From the NCBI GenBank assembly GCA_017628305.1, contig JAGBZI010000106.1:1-51009 (forward strand): a stretch of 51,009 bases of DNA, given 5' to 3'. Every line of letters begins with the position of its first letter. Within the stretch, counting starts at the first letter, position 1. Below the pieces are notes generated by a model. It ran no database searches. It was not told the DNA's origin and saw nothing but the letters and a program-made list of their open reading frames with translations. Of the stretch, positions 1 to 8,574 are shown piece after piece. A program made the position numbers and the translations under genes. The stretch comes from Tidjanibacter sp. (GTDB lineage: Bacteria > Bacteroidota > Bacteroidia > Bacteroidales > Rikenellaceae).

Positions 1-210
1 ACTCCTCTGGAGATTGACAAATCCAATGTGCTTCAGTATCTTACCGCTGATGGCACCATTCTTTCGATTCGCCCCAGCGGCACCGAGCCCAAAATCAAGT
101 TCTACTTCGGTGTGAAGGAGCCCCTCGCATCGCTTGCCGACTACGACAAGGTGTCGGAGGTTCTCGACCACAAGATTGAGCGCATGAAAAAGGAGCTCAA
201 CCTCGTGTAA
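1..210 (+). CDS. Phosphoglucomutase/phosphomannomutase, C-terminal end (partial)
   Basis: Only the last 69 codons are inside the window; the reading frame is open to the left edge. The visible part has the motif SIRPSGTEPKIKFYF, the phosphate-binding loop of domain 4 of the alpha-D-phosphohexomutase family, followed by a helical tail ending in TAA. The family interconverts hexose 1- and 6-phosphates in the cytoplasm. Substrate preference (glucose, mannose or glucosamine) cannot be judged from this fragment. A strong hairpin terminator follows within 20 bases. Confidence 0.85.
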   Translation, partial: TPLEIDKSNVLQYLTADGTILSIRPSGTEPKIKFYFGVKEPLASLADYDKVSEVLDHKIERMKKELNLV

Positions 211-229
211 ATGAGCATCAATAAATAGC

Positions 230-267
230 AAGGCGGTCACCACAAAGGTGACCGCCTTCTGTTTTTA
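230..267. terminator. Bidirectional intrinsic terminator
   Basis: A perfect 12-bp stem AAGGCGGTCACC / GGTGACCGCCTT (230-241 and 247-258) with loop ACAAA is followed by a T-run at 262-266. It lies between convergent genes: the phosphohexomutase on plus and the methyltransferase on minus, whose stop codon is at 265-267. The minus-strand side has a weaker T-rich tail. Confidence 0.85.
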
Positions 268-906
268 TAAGACCCTAATGAGGTTTATACCATCACGAAG
301 TGGTATGATGACGCTTTCCACTCTGGGGTCGTCGTGAACCATGCTATTGAACTCCACAATACCGTGTGTTTGCAGGTCGGATGGTTTTATGTTCTCGGCC
401 GTCACCTTGCCATACCACAGTATGTTGTCAGCCAGAATGTAGGAACCAGAGTGTACCAAGCCGTTATCCATCAGCATCTTATAGTATTCAGGATACTCTC
501 TTTTGTCGCCATCGATAAACACCAAGTCGTAGCACTCCCCCAGCGCGGGTACCACATCGAGGGCCGAGCCCGTGTGGCGCCTAATCTTGTGCCCATGAGG
601 CGAGCGACCGAAAAACTCGCTCTGTATGCTCTCCAGCTCATCCTCAAGTTCCACGGTATCCACCAATCCATCCTCGGGAAGCGCGGCTGCAAAGCAGAGA
701 GTGGCGTAGCCCGTGAAAGTACCTATCTCCAACACCCTGCGGGGGGCAATCATTCGAGTGAGCATCTCCAGAAACTTACCCTGAATGTGGCCCGACACCA
801 TCTGGGGCTGCACAACACGCATATTGCTCTCGTGTTCCAGCTCCGTGAGCAACTCATCCTCGGGCGAGGAGAGGTTGCGCATATATCTCTCTAATTCGTT
901 GTTCAT
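265..906 (-). CDS. Class I SAM-dependent O-methyltransferase (YrrM/CCoAOMT-like)
   Basis: The 213-residue protein has the fold of the caffeoyl-CoA O-methyltransferase-like family (COG4122). The SAM-binding motif I is visible as LEIGTFTGYATL, followed by an acidic residue in DTVELEDEL and by the DLVFIDGDKREYPEYY segment that carries the metal/substrate acidic residues of this family. The substrate is unknown; bacterial members methylate small catechol-like compounds or tRNA wobble uridines (TrmR in Bacillus). It is the last gene of a minus-strand run after the M16 peptidase (15-base gap) and ends at a bidirectional terminator. Confidence 0.85.
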   Translation of the reverse strand: MNNELERYMRNLSSPEDELLTELEHESNMRVVQPQMVSGHIQGKFLEMLTRMIAPRRVLEIGTFTGYATLCFAAALPEDGLVDTVELEDELESIQSEFFGRSPHGHKIRRHTGSALDVVPALGECYDLVFIDGDKREYPEYYKMLMDNGLVHSGSYILADNILWYGKVTAENIKPSDLQTHGIVEFNSMVHDDPRVESVIIPLRDGINLIRVL

Positions 907-921
907 CTTCTTCTTTATATA

Positions 922-2145
922 TTATATATAGGTAAGCGACGAGAGTTCTGAAAGCACCTCCGTTGCCGCCATGCGAATATCCTCGGGGGTTATGGCCTCC
1001 ACTTTGCGATAGACCTCATCGAGGCTGTCGACACTGTCGAACACCAAGTAACTCTTTCCCACGCCCAACATGTATGCCTCGTTATTCTCGGCAGATATGG
1101 AGAATTGTCCAAGGAATTGCCTCTTGGCAATAGCCAGCTGACGCGATGTGAGGGGAACGCTTTTTATGCGCTCAATCTCCTCGGCCACAATCCTGCGACA
1201 CTGCTCCAATTTCTCCTTCTCACACGAAAAATAGATGGTAAACATGCCACAATCGCTGAAGGGGGTGTAGAGTGCTTCTACACAGTAGGTCAGAGCGTTG
1301 CGTTCCCTGAGAGCAATATTGAGCCTCGAGGCAGCCGAGGGGCCGCCGAGGATGTTTGTCATCATTATGAGGGCCAATCGACGCTTGTCATTTAGGGGGT
1401 AGGCCCTTGTGCCGACCACCGAGCGCACCTGATGATGCGAGGGGTGACTCACACTCTTCTGGAACTGCCCAACAACTTCGGGGGCTACACGCCCACCCTC
1501 CTTACGGGTTGCCTCCTCGGCTCCGAAGTATCGTTCCACGATTGCCACAAATTGTCGTGGGGTGATGGGACCAATGGCGGCGAACACCATATTATCTGTG
1601 GTGTAATTCCTTGCAACAAAGCTCCTTATTTGCTCCGAGCCGATGTGTGAAATGGTGCGTTTACGACCCAAGATGTTGTGCCCCATCTCGGAGGAGTCAA
1701 ACAATAGGTCCTCGAAATCGTCGTAGATTCGCTCATCCGGCGAATCCTTATACATGTTTATCTCGTCGTAGATTACCTCCTTCTCCTTCTCCACCTCGCC
1801 ATCGGGGAATGTGGAGTGAAAGATGATGTCGTCAATCAGCTCCACCGCTTTGGCAAAGTCACTCTTCATCACCGTAGCATGGACAACAGTCTCCTCCTTG
1901 GTGGTGAAGGCATTAATTTCGCCTCCGCGGTTCTCTAGTCGGCAGTTCACCTGATAGGCTTTTCGCTTTGCAGTACCTTTGAATAGGGTGTGCTCAATGA
2001 GATGGGCCATGCCATACTCCCCCACCCGCTCGTCGCGGCTTCCGGCTCCGATGGTCATCGAACAATAGCACACCGCGCTGCGAACTTGCTTGAGCACGCA
2101 GCGTATGCCATTGGGTAGTGTATGTACGAAAAACTCCTCTTTCAC
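922..2145 (-). CDS. M16 family zinc metallopeptidase (pitrilysin/processing-peptidase type)
   Basis: The inverted zinc motif HxxEH is present as HLIEH (His48, Glu51, His52), and a downstream acidic stretch EKEKEVIYDEI supplies the third ligand region. At 407 residues it has the length of single-chain M16B peptidases related to mitochondrial processing peptidase beta and to Bacillus MlpA/YmxG, and so it should be the active subunit. No signal peptide is seen, suggesting a cytoplasmic location. Its ATG lies 2 bases after the uvrA stop codon, implying translational coupling. The substrate is unknown. Confidence 0.88.
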   Translation of the reverse strand: MKEEFFVHTLPNGIRCVLKQVRSAVCYCSMTIGAGSRDERVGEYGMAHLIEHTLFKGTAKRKAYQVNCRLENRGGEINAFTTKEETVVHATVMKSDFAKAVELIDDIIFHSTFPDGEVEKEKEVIYDEINMYKDSPDERIYDDFEDLLFDSSEMGHNILGRKRTISHIGSEQIRSFVARNYTTDNMVFAAIGPITPRQFVAIVERYFGAEEATRKEGGRVAPEVVGQFQKSVSHPSHHQVRSVVGTRAYPLNDKRRLALIMMTNILGGPSAASRLNIALRERNALTYCVEALYTPFSDCGMFTIYFSCEKEKLEQCRRIVAEEIERIKSVPLTSRQLAIAKRQFLGQFSISAENNEAYMLGVGKSYLVFDSVDSLDEVYRKVEAITPEDIRMAATEVLSELSSLTYI

Positions 2146-2147
2146 AG

Positions 2148-4949
2148 CTATTTTGCCACTTTGTCGCGTTCCACCAAAAACTTACCCGTGTAGCTCTCCT
2201 TGCACTTGCGGAGCCCCTCGGGAGTACCTGCATAGACAAGGTTGCCACCCCCATCGCCTGCCTCGGGGCCAAGGTCAATAACCCAATCGGCACACTTTAT
2301 CACATCCATGTTGTGCTCAATGACAACAATCGTGTGTCCCTTGCGTAGCAGCGCATCGAAGGCCCCGAGTAGTTTGGATATGTCGTGGAAGTGAAGACCC
2401 GTTGTGGGCTCGTCGAATATAAACATCGTGCCCTCGGTGGTGTCCTCCCCCATCAGGTAGGAGGCCAACTTAACCCTCTGGAGCTCACCGCCCGAGAGTG
2501 TGGAGGTAGACTGTCCCAAACGCAAGTAGCCGAGCCCCACATCCTGAAGCGTCTTGAGCGTTGCCACAATCCTTTGGTTTATGGGTGCTTGCTCCTGTCC
2601 GAAGAACTCCACGGCGTCGTCCACACTCATCTCCAACACATCCGAGATAGTATACCCCTTATATTTCACCTCGAGCACATCCTCATTGAAGCGCTTGCCA
2701 CCGCAGTGCTCACACTTAAGCTCCACATCGGCCATGAACTGCATCTCCACGCGGATTACACCCTCGCCCTGACACTCCTCACACCTACCTCCCGGGCGGT
2801 TGAATGAGAAGTGCGACGGAGTAATTCCGTTGTGCACCGCAAATGGCTGTGATGCAAAGAGTTGGCGAATGTCATTATATGCTTTTGTGTATGTCACAGG
2901 GTTGGAGCGCATCGATTTGCCGATGGGGCTTTGGTCCACCATCTCCACCGAACGGATGAGCGACACATCACCCTCCAACCTCTCATAGCCGCCGGGCTTG
3001 TTACCCGTTTCGTATATGTGGCGTCGCAGTGCGGGGTAGAGAATACCCTCCACCAAGGACGACTTACCACTGCCGCTCACTCCCGTTACACAGGTCATAA
3101 CTCCCAGAGGTATAGTAACATCTATGCCTTTCAGATTATTCTCTCGTGCTCCCACCACGGCTATCGAGTTGCTCCAGCCACGGTGGCTCTTGGGAGGTGC
3201 AATACTCTTGCGCCCCATGAGGTAGTCGGCCGTAAGGCTCCTTGTGGCGCTAACAATGTCGGCAAGGGGGCCGTTGAAAACCACCTCACCACCACCTTCT
3301 CCCGCCTCGGGACCAATATCCACAATGCGGTCGGCGGCGCGGATAACCTCCTCCTCGTGCTCCACCACAATCACCGTGTTTCCCATGTCGCGCAGCTTGC
3401 AGAGCACCGCAATGAGTCGGTTCGTATCCCTCGGATGAAGACCAATGCTTGGCTCGTCGAGAATGTAGAGCGAGCCCGTAAGGTTGCTGCCAAGCGATGT
3501 GGAGAGATTAATCCTCTGGCTCTCGCCGCCCGAAAGTGTCGACGACAACCTGTCGAGCGTGAGGTATCCCAAACCCACATCCACAACATAGCCGAGCCTT
3601 GTGCGAATCTCTTTGAGCAGCCTCTCTCCCTTAGCCATCTCGTCGGCCGAGAGCTCCAGCCCATCGAAAAATGCAAGTAGCCTATCAATAGGCATCCTCA
3701 CCAATTCGGCAATATTGCGCCCACCAATCTTCACATAGAGTGCCTCCTTGCGGAGTCGTGAGCCATCGCACACGGGACACAGAGTCTTACCCGTGAAGCG
3801 CGACAGCATCACCCTATACTGCACCTTGTACCTCTCCTTCTCCAACATGCGGAAAAAGTCGTCAAGGCCATGGAAATAGCTGTTGCCTGTCCACAAAAGT
3901 CGCTTCTGTTCGTAGGAGAGTTTATGGTAAGGGGCATGTATTGGGAAGTCAAAATGGTGAGCGTTTTCCACAAGTTGGTCCCTCCACCACACCATTGATT
4001 GTCCTCTCCAGCAGGCTATTGCGTTCTCGAATATACTCTTATTTTTGTCGGGCACTACGAGGTTTTCGTCGATGCCGGTCACCTTTCCATAACCCTCACA
4101 TTCGGGGCAGGCGCCAATGGGATTGTTGAACGAGAAAAGGTGCTCGGTGGGCTGCTCAAAGGTCATCCCATCAGCCTCAAAGCGGTTCATAAACTGCTCC
4201 ACAACACCATCTACAACCAAAAGAGCCTCCCCTTTCCCGACCTCAAACGCTCGGGCAACAGAATCACCCGCACGGCTCAGGGTATCCTCGTCGTTCGCGG
4301 CGCGCAGGCGGTCCACAATGACCAGCACATCCTCGGTGTGCGTGTCGGCCCCGAGGGTTTGCACAAAGTCCTCGGCCAACATCAGTTCGCCACCATAAAG
4401 GAACCTCTGCACACCCTCCTCCATGAGTGCCATAACTCGCTCCACGCAGCTCTCGCCCTCTCTTAGGATAAATGGGGCTGCCACAAGCACAGCAACGCCT
4501 GCGCGAAGCTCCGCAATGTGAGCCACAACATCTTGCACCTCATAGTGCACAACCTCTCGACCCGAGATGGGTGAATAGGTGCGGCCAATGCGAGCAAAGA
4601 GGAGCTTGAGATAGTCGTAAATCTCTGTAGATGTGCCCACTGTCGAGCGAGGATTTCGTGAATTGACCTTCTGCTCGATGGCAATGGCGGGGGCTATACC
4701 TCGAATTATATCCACATCGGGTTTCTCGATACGCCCCAAGAATTGGCGTGCATAGGTCGACAGGCTCTCCACATACCTCCTCTGGCCCTCGGCAAAAATG
4801 GTATCGAAGGCGAGTGTCGATTTGCCCGAGCCGGAAAGACCCGTCACGACAACAAGCTGGTTGTGAGGAATATCAACCTCAATATTTTTGAGGTTGTGCA
4901 CCCTAGCACCCTTGATGTATATGGAGTTATATTTCTGTTTCATCTTCAA
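2148..4949 (-). CDS. uvrA: Excinuclease ABC subunit A (UvrA)
   Basis: UvrA is the damage-recognition ATPase of nucleotide excision repair and works with UvrB and UvrC. The 933-residue protein has both ABC modules: Walker A GLSGSGKST at residues 37-45 and GVSGSGKSS in the second half, with signature motifs LSGGESQRI and LSGGELQRV and two Walker B segments (LDEPSIGLH, FDEPTTGLH). Zinc-binding CxxC pairs are visible (CPECEGYG, CPVCDGSR, CEECQGEG, CEHCGGKR). The start overlaps the upstream yigZ-like gene by 23 bases; a second ATG two codons in is an alternative. Intact and of normal length. Confidence 0.98.
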   Translation of the reverse strand: MKMKQKYNSIYIKGARVHNLKNIEVDIPHNQLVVVTGLSGSGKSTLAFDTIFAEGQRRYVESLSTYARQFLGRIEKPDVDIIRGIAPAIAIEQKVNSRNPRSTVGTSTEIYDYLKLLFARIGRTYSPISGREVVHYEVQDVVAHIAELRAGVAVLVAAPFILREGESCVERVMALMEEGVQRFLYGGELMLAEDFVQTLGADTHTEDVLVIVDRLRAANDEDTLSRAGDSVARAFEVGKGEALLVVDGVVEQFMNRFEADGMTFEQPTEHLFSFNNPIGACPECEGYGKVTGIDENLVVPDKNKSIFENAIACWRGQSMVWWRDQLVENAHHFDFPIHAPYHKLSYEQKRLLWTGNSYFHGLDDFFRMLEKERYKVQYRVMLSRFTGKTLCPVCDGSRLRKEALYVKIGGRNIAELVRMPIDRLLAFFDGLELSADEMAKGERLLKEIRTRLGYVVDVGLGYLTLDRLSSTLSGGESQRINLSTSLGSNLTGSLYILDEPSIGLHPRDTNRLIAVLCKLRDMGNTVIVVEHEEEVIRAADRIVDIGPEAGEGGGEVVFNGPLADIVSATRSLTADYLMGRKSIAPPKSHRGWSNSIAVVGARENNLKGIDVTIPLGVMTCVTGVSGSGKSSLVEGILYPALRRHIYETGNKPGGYERLEGDVSLIRSVEMVDQSPIGKSMRSNPVTYTKAYNDIRQLFASQPFAVHNGITPSHFSFNRPGGRCEECQGEGVIRVEMQFMADVELKCEHCGGKRFNEDVLEVKYKGYTISDVLEMSVDDAVEFFGQEQAPINQRIVATLKTLQDVGLGYLRLGQSTSTLSGGELQRVKLASYLMGEDTTEGTMFIFDEPTTGLHFHDISKLLGAFDALLRKGHTIVVIEHNMDVIKCADWVIDLGPEAGDGGGNLVYAGTPEGLRKCKESYTGKFLVERDKVAK

Positions 4950-5538
4950 TGTAAATTCCCTCCACCTTTTCCAATCGGGAGAGGAGTTCGTCGGCTGAGG
5001 AGAGTCTTACGGCCAAGCGCATGGCACACATATTATCAAAGCGTTGCTCCACAATTTTGGGCTCAACTGCCTTCACAGCCTTCATCACCCCATTCATGCT
5101 CTCGAACGGGTAGCGAATGTAGATGAGGCGATCCATTGTACGCTCCTCTATTTCAGCCACATCAAGCACTGCCGCAGTCGACGCTCGATAGGTCTCAATC
5201 AGCCCGGGAACACCGAGTTTGGTGCCGCCAAACCACCTGACAACCACCACCAAACAGTTGGTAATATCCCTCGAGAGAAGTTGCCCCAAAATGGGTTTGC
5301 CCGCCGTGCCCGACGGCTCACCATCGTCGTTAGCCCTCCACTCTTCGCCATGGGGCCCTATGCGGTAGGCGTAGCAGTGGTGGGTGGCGTCGTAGAACTT
5401 CTTGCGCAGTGGCTCCATAATCTCCCTCACCTCATCAGCCGACTCCACATGGTAGGCCAGAGCGAGAAACTTGCTGCTTCGCTCCTTGATGACCGTCTCG
5501 GCGGTGCCAACAACTGTTTTGTAAGTATCGGTTGCCAC
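4927..5538 (-). CDS. YigZ/IMPACT family protein
   Basis: The 203-residue protein has the UPF0029 (IMPACT N-terminal) fold. The core motifs RSSKFLALAYHV, ATHHCYAYRIG, NDDGEPSGTAGKPIL and VVVRWFGGTKLG are all present, followed by the C-terminal DUF1949 ferredoxin-like domain from about residue 135. Bacterial members are small RNA- or ribosome-associated proteins without an established enzymatic activity; the eukaryotic relative IMPACT regulates Gcn2. The gene lies between lepB and uvrA in a minus-strand run and overlaps uvrA. Confidence 0.9.
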   Translation of the reverse strand: MATDTYKTVVGTAETVIKERSSKFLALAYHVESADEVREIMEPLRKKFYDATHHCYAYRIGPHGEEWRANDDGEPSGTAGKPILGQLLSRDITNCLVVVVRWFGGTKLGVPGLIETYRASTAAVLDVAEIEERTMDRLIYIRYPFESMNGVMKAVKAVEPKIVEQRFDNMCAMRLAVRLSSADELLSRLEKVEGIYIEDETEI

Positions 5539-5552
5539 TGATTTATAGTAGT

Positions 5553-6908
5553 TTATTTGTGGGTACGGAACATTCTATCCCAGCGGATATTGCTTGGGAA
5601 GGGTTTGTGTTTGTCGAGCGAAAGCCACACGAACGAGGGGGTGCCGGCAATGTGGTCTTCGGGAACAAAGCCCCAAAACCTCGAGTCGGCCGACATGTGG
5701 CGATTGTCACCCATCATAAAGTAGTAGTCCATCTCGAAGGTGTACTCCGAGGCGGGCTGGCCATCAATCCTAATCTCGTCGCCCACAACCTCCAATGAAT
5801 GACCTTCGTAGTTCTTGATAATTCGTTCATAGAGAGGGAGGTTTTCGAGCGTTAGGGCCACCGTTGCACCTTTTGCAGGCACCCACAGAGGGCCAAAGTT
5901 ATCCTCGGTCCACGGGAAAAGCTCGCTATTGGGGAAGATGGCGAGGTGGGGCTCCGTACTCTCGTGACGGGTTACGGAGGTTACATTGGGCATCTGCTCC
6001 AACATAGCCACCTTGTCGGCTGCGAGAGGCATGGTGTAGAGACCCGCAGCTGCGGAATAGAAGAGGTCGTCAGGTGACACTCCGAGTTTCTCAATACTCT
6101 TGCGACTGAGGGGCGAAGAGCTCTCCACATAATAGATATACTGCTGATTGTCTGCGCTTTTGTGGGGCTCGCCATTGATGTAGAGCACTCCGTGGCGCAC
6201 CTCCAGACTATCTCCGGCGATGGCAACGCACCTCTTCACATAGTGCTCTCTTTTATCTACGGGGCGCGACACCACAGTGTAGTTTTGCTCCATCAGCTCG
6301 CGACCTCGTTTGGGCCCATAGGTGGAGGTGAATTGTCGCACGATGTCGTAGTATGTTTCGTTCTGTCGCTCAAGGATTACCGTGTCGCCAGCGGGAAAGT
6401 TGAAAACCACAATATCGTCCCTCTCCACACCACGAAGGCCTGCCAATCGTTTGTAGGGGCGCGAGATAGACTCCGAGTAGGACTTTGTGCCCCAAGGAGT
6501 TGTGTGGTGCATGAGTGGGAGCGAAAGGGGGGTATTTGGCACCCTTGGGCCGTAAGTCACCTTGCTCACACACAGGTAATCGCCTACCCTCAGGGTCTTC
6601 TCCATTGACGAGGTGGGGATTACAAAGTTCTGGAAGATGTAGATATTGATGAGCGATGCAAACACCAGCGCAAACACGATGGCATCAATCCAGCTCCACA
6701 CCTCCTTATATGTTTTGTTATTGCGTTTGCGCTCTTGGTGACGCTCCCAATGTACGAGGCGGGCCATAAAGCCCGAAATGTAGATGTCGAAGATGATGGG
6801 AAGTCCCAGCAGGAACCACAAGTTGCGATTCCACACCACAAACCACAGCGTGTAGATTGTGGCCACAAGTGCAAACTTAAACCACTTATTCCTGAACAGT
6901 TGTTTCAT
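5553..6908 (-). CDS. lepB: Signal peptidase I, Bacteroidetes type with long insert
   Basis: This inner-membrane Ser/Lys protease removes signal peptides of exported proteins. Two hydrophobic segments are visible (about residues 12-45 and 72-92). The catalytic serine is Ser101 in PTSSMEKTL, the catalytic lysine Lys225 in HYVKRCVAIAGDSLE, and the conserved GDN box is at 400-402 (MMGDNRHMSADSR). At 451 residues it is far longer than E. coli LepB (324): there is extra sequence between the Ser and Lys boxes and about 160 residues between the Lys box and the GDN box. Such inserts are usual in Bacteroidetes (family knowledge). Ten bases separate it from dapB. Confidence 0.95.
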   Translation of the reverse strand: MKQLFRNKWFKFALVATIYTLWFVVWNRNLWFLLGLPIIFDIYISGFMARLVHWERHQERKRNNKTYKEVWSWIDAIVFALVFASLINIYIFQNFVIPTSSMEKTLRVGDYLCVSKVTYGPRVPNTPLSLPLMHHTTPWGTKSYSESISRPYKRLAGLRGVERDDIVVFNFPAGDTVILERQNETYYDIVRQFTSTYGPKRGRELMEQNYTVVSRPVDKREHYVKRCVAIAGDSLEVRHGVLYINGEPHKSADNQQYIYYVESSSPLSRKSIEKLGVSPDDLFYSAAAGLYTMPLAADKVAMLEQMPNVTSVTRHESTEPHLAIFPNSELFPWTEDNFGPLWVPAKGATVALTLENLPLYERIIKNYEGHSLEVVGDEIRIDGQPASEYTFEMDYYFMMGDNRHMSADSRFWGFVPEDHIAGTPSFVWLSLDKHKPFPSNIRWDRMFRTHK

Positions 6909-6918
6909 AATCAGATAG

Positions 6919-7614
6919 TTAAATAGTCAAAAAATCGTCCATTGATAAGACCCCCTTGCGGCCCACCAACCACTCGGCAGCCAACACTGCGCCGAGTGCC
7001 AGACCGCGCCTCGACTTGGCACTATGGCTCACAACGAGGGTATCCTCCTCGGAGTCGTAGGTGATGGTGTGAATACCGGGAACCTCGCCCTCGCGATAGG
7101 AGATAATATCCTCCTTGGCAACAGCCACCCTACCCTCGCTTGTCTCGGCCATCTCGGCTGCGAGGGAGGCTGCCGTACCACTTGGAGCATCGAGTTTGTG
7201 GATATGATGAGTCTCCTCAATCTTCACGCTATACTGTGGAAATGCAGCCATGGCTTTTGCCAGCCAGCGGTTGAGCCTGAAGAGTACATTCACACCCAGC
7301 GAGTAGTTCGACGAGTAGAAAAATGCACCGCCAAGTTCATTGCATAGGGCATCAATCTCCGCTTTGCGTTCAATCCAACCCGTTGAACCACTGAGCACAG
7401 GCACGCCCAACTTCAAGCAACGCTCGATGTTGTCGTAGGCTGTGGCTGGCGAAGTGAACTCTATGGCCACATCAACCCCCTTCATACCCTCAGCGGTGAG
7501 GGTCGCCTCACGGTTGTCAATATCAATCTTTTGCACCACATTGTGACCACGCTCAAGGAGCACCTTCTCAATCTCATGTCCCATCTTGCCGTAGCCAATA
7601 ATTGCAATATTCAT
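6919..7614 (-). CDS. dapB: 4-hydroxy-tetrahydrodipicolinate reductase (DapB)
   Basis: DapB catalyses the NAD(P)H-dependent reduction step leading to tetrahydrodipicolinate in lysine and diaminopimelate synthesis. The Rossmann motif GYGKMG is at the N-terminus. The active-site segment EETHHIHKLDAPSGTA contains the catalytic His and Lys, and the SGT substrate loop. At 231 residues it is a little shorter than the E. coli enzyme (273), typical of the compact Bacteroidetes form. It is the first gene of the minus run and has a TAnnTTTG promoter box 33-40 bases upstream. Confidence 0.95.
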   Translation of the reverse strand: MNIAIIGYGKMGHEIEKVLLERGHNVVQKIDIDNREATLTAEGMKGVDVAIEFTSPATAYDNIERCLKLGVPVLSGSTGWIERKAEIDALCNELGGAFFYSSNYSLGVNVLFRLNRWLAKAMAAFPQYSVKIEETHHIHKLDAPSGTAASLAAEMAETSEGRVAVAKEDIISYREGEVPGIHTITYDSEEDTLVVSHSAKSRRGLALGAVLAAEWLVGRKGVLSMDDFLTI

Positions 7615-7646
7615 AACTTTCCTTCTTTAGGTTTTGGTTATTCGTA

Positions 7647-7654
7647 CAAAAATA
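7647..7654 (-). promoter_or_regulatory. Bacteroidetes -7 promoter element for dapB run
   Basis: On the minus strand the sequence is TATTTTTG, a perfect TAnnTTTG match located upstream of the dapB start at 7614. No clear -33 TTTG is present at the usual distance, so the call rests on the -7 box alone. Confidence 0.55.
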
Positions 7655-7667
7655 GGGATTTTTTCCT

Positions 7668-7675
7668 TATTTTTG
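7668..7675 (+). promoter_or_regulatory. Bacteroidetes -7 promoter element for truA
   Basis: TATTTTTG on the plus strand matches TAnnTTTG 26 bases before the truA ATG. It faces away from the identical dapB box at 7647-7654; the two boxes are the ends of a near-palindrome. Confidence 0.55.
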
Positions 7676-7701
7676 CACTTTACAAAGCAAAAAGAGAGAT
7701 T

Positions 7702-8433
7702 ATGCGCTACTTTGCCGAACTTTCCTACAAGGGCACGGCCTACTGTGGTTGGCAACGCCAGCCCAACGCTCGCTCCGTGCAGCAGACCATTGAGGAGGCC
7801 CTATCGACCATTCTCCGAGAGCCCATCGAGGTGGTGGGTGCCGGCCGCACCGACACGGGTGTTCACGCCGCATTCTATGTTGCCCACTTCGACACATCTC
7901 GCAAGATTGACAATCCCGAATCGGTTGTCTATCACCTCAATGCACTCCTGCCCGAGGATGTAGCATTCCGTTCTATCTATCCCGTGGCCGACGACGCACA
8001 TGCGCGCTTCGACGCCACCGAGAGGGAGTATCGCTACTACATACAGCGCCACAAAGACCCCTTTACCCGTGCCACCACTTGGCAGCTATCGGCACAGCTC
8101 GATATTGAGGCCATGAATCTTGCTGCACACACTCTGCTCACCACCGAGGATTTCACAACATTTGCCAAATTGGGTAGCAATAACACCACCAATATCTGCC
8201 ACATAACCCGTGCCGAATGGGTTGAAATAGAGTGTGGTATGATAGTTTTCATCTTCCGTGCCAATCGTTTCCTGCGCAACATGGTGAGGGCTGTGGTGGG
8301 CACCCTTGTGGATGTTGGCCGTGGGAAGATAACCCCCGAACAGTTTGAGGAGATTGTTGCCTCGCGCGACCTCTCGCGTAGCTCCTCCTCCGCCCCTGCC
8401 AGCGGCCTATTCCTCACGGATGTTAAGTATTAA
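7702..8433 (+). CDS. truA: tRNA pseudouridine(38-40) synthase (TruA)
   Basis: TruA converts U38-U40 of the tRNA anticodon arm to pseudouridine. The protein has the family motif GAGRTDTGVHA with the catalytic Asp51, the N-terminal YKGTAYCGWQRQ segment, and the C-terminal FLRNMVRAVVGTL signature. The start at 7702 gives 243 residues beginning MRYFAELSYKG; the frame is open upstream to 7531, but that part overlaps the promoter and dapB and has no family similarity. A purine-rich AAAGAGAG stretch precedes the ATG. It is a single-gene unit between convergent and divergent neighbours. Confidence 0.96.
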   Translation: MRYFAELSYKGTAYCGWQRQPNARSVQQTIEEALSTILREPIEVVGAGRTDTGVHAAFYVAHFDTSRKIDNPESVVYHLNALLPEDVAFRSIYPVADDAHARFDATEREYRYYIQRHKDPFTRATTWQLSAQLDIEAMNLAAHTLLTTEDFTTFAKLGSNNTTNICHITRAEWVEIECGMIVFIFRANRFLRNMVRAVVGTLVDVGRGKITPEQFEEIVASRDLSRSSSSAPASGLFLTDVKY

Positions 8434-8489
8434 CGACTCTAAAGAGGAATTTAGGCGGAAATATTGGTATCACTTTGTGCCAAATAAAT

Positions 8490-8533
8490 GAGCGGGCCCC
8501 GAGTTTACTTATGCGTAAACGAAGGGCCCGCTC
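8490..8533. terminator. Hairpin between convergent truA and guaA
   Basis: An outer 10-bp stem GAGCGGGCCC / GGGCCCGCTC (8490-8499 and 8524-8533) encloses an inner 6-bp stem GTTTAC / GTAAAC (8503-8508 and 8515-8520). The T-run is weak on both sides (ATTTATTT on minus). It lies in the 141-base gap between truA and guaA, where I see nothing else, and probably ends transcription of the purine cluster and of truA. Confidence 0.65.
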
Positions 8534-8574
8534 TCTGCGGTTAGGTGAAACAATCACCCTCTATATTGGAGTAT

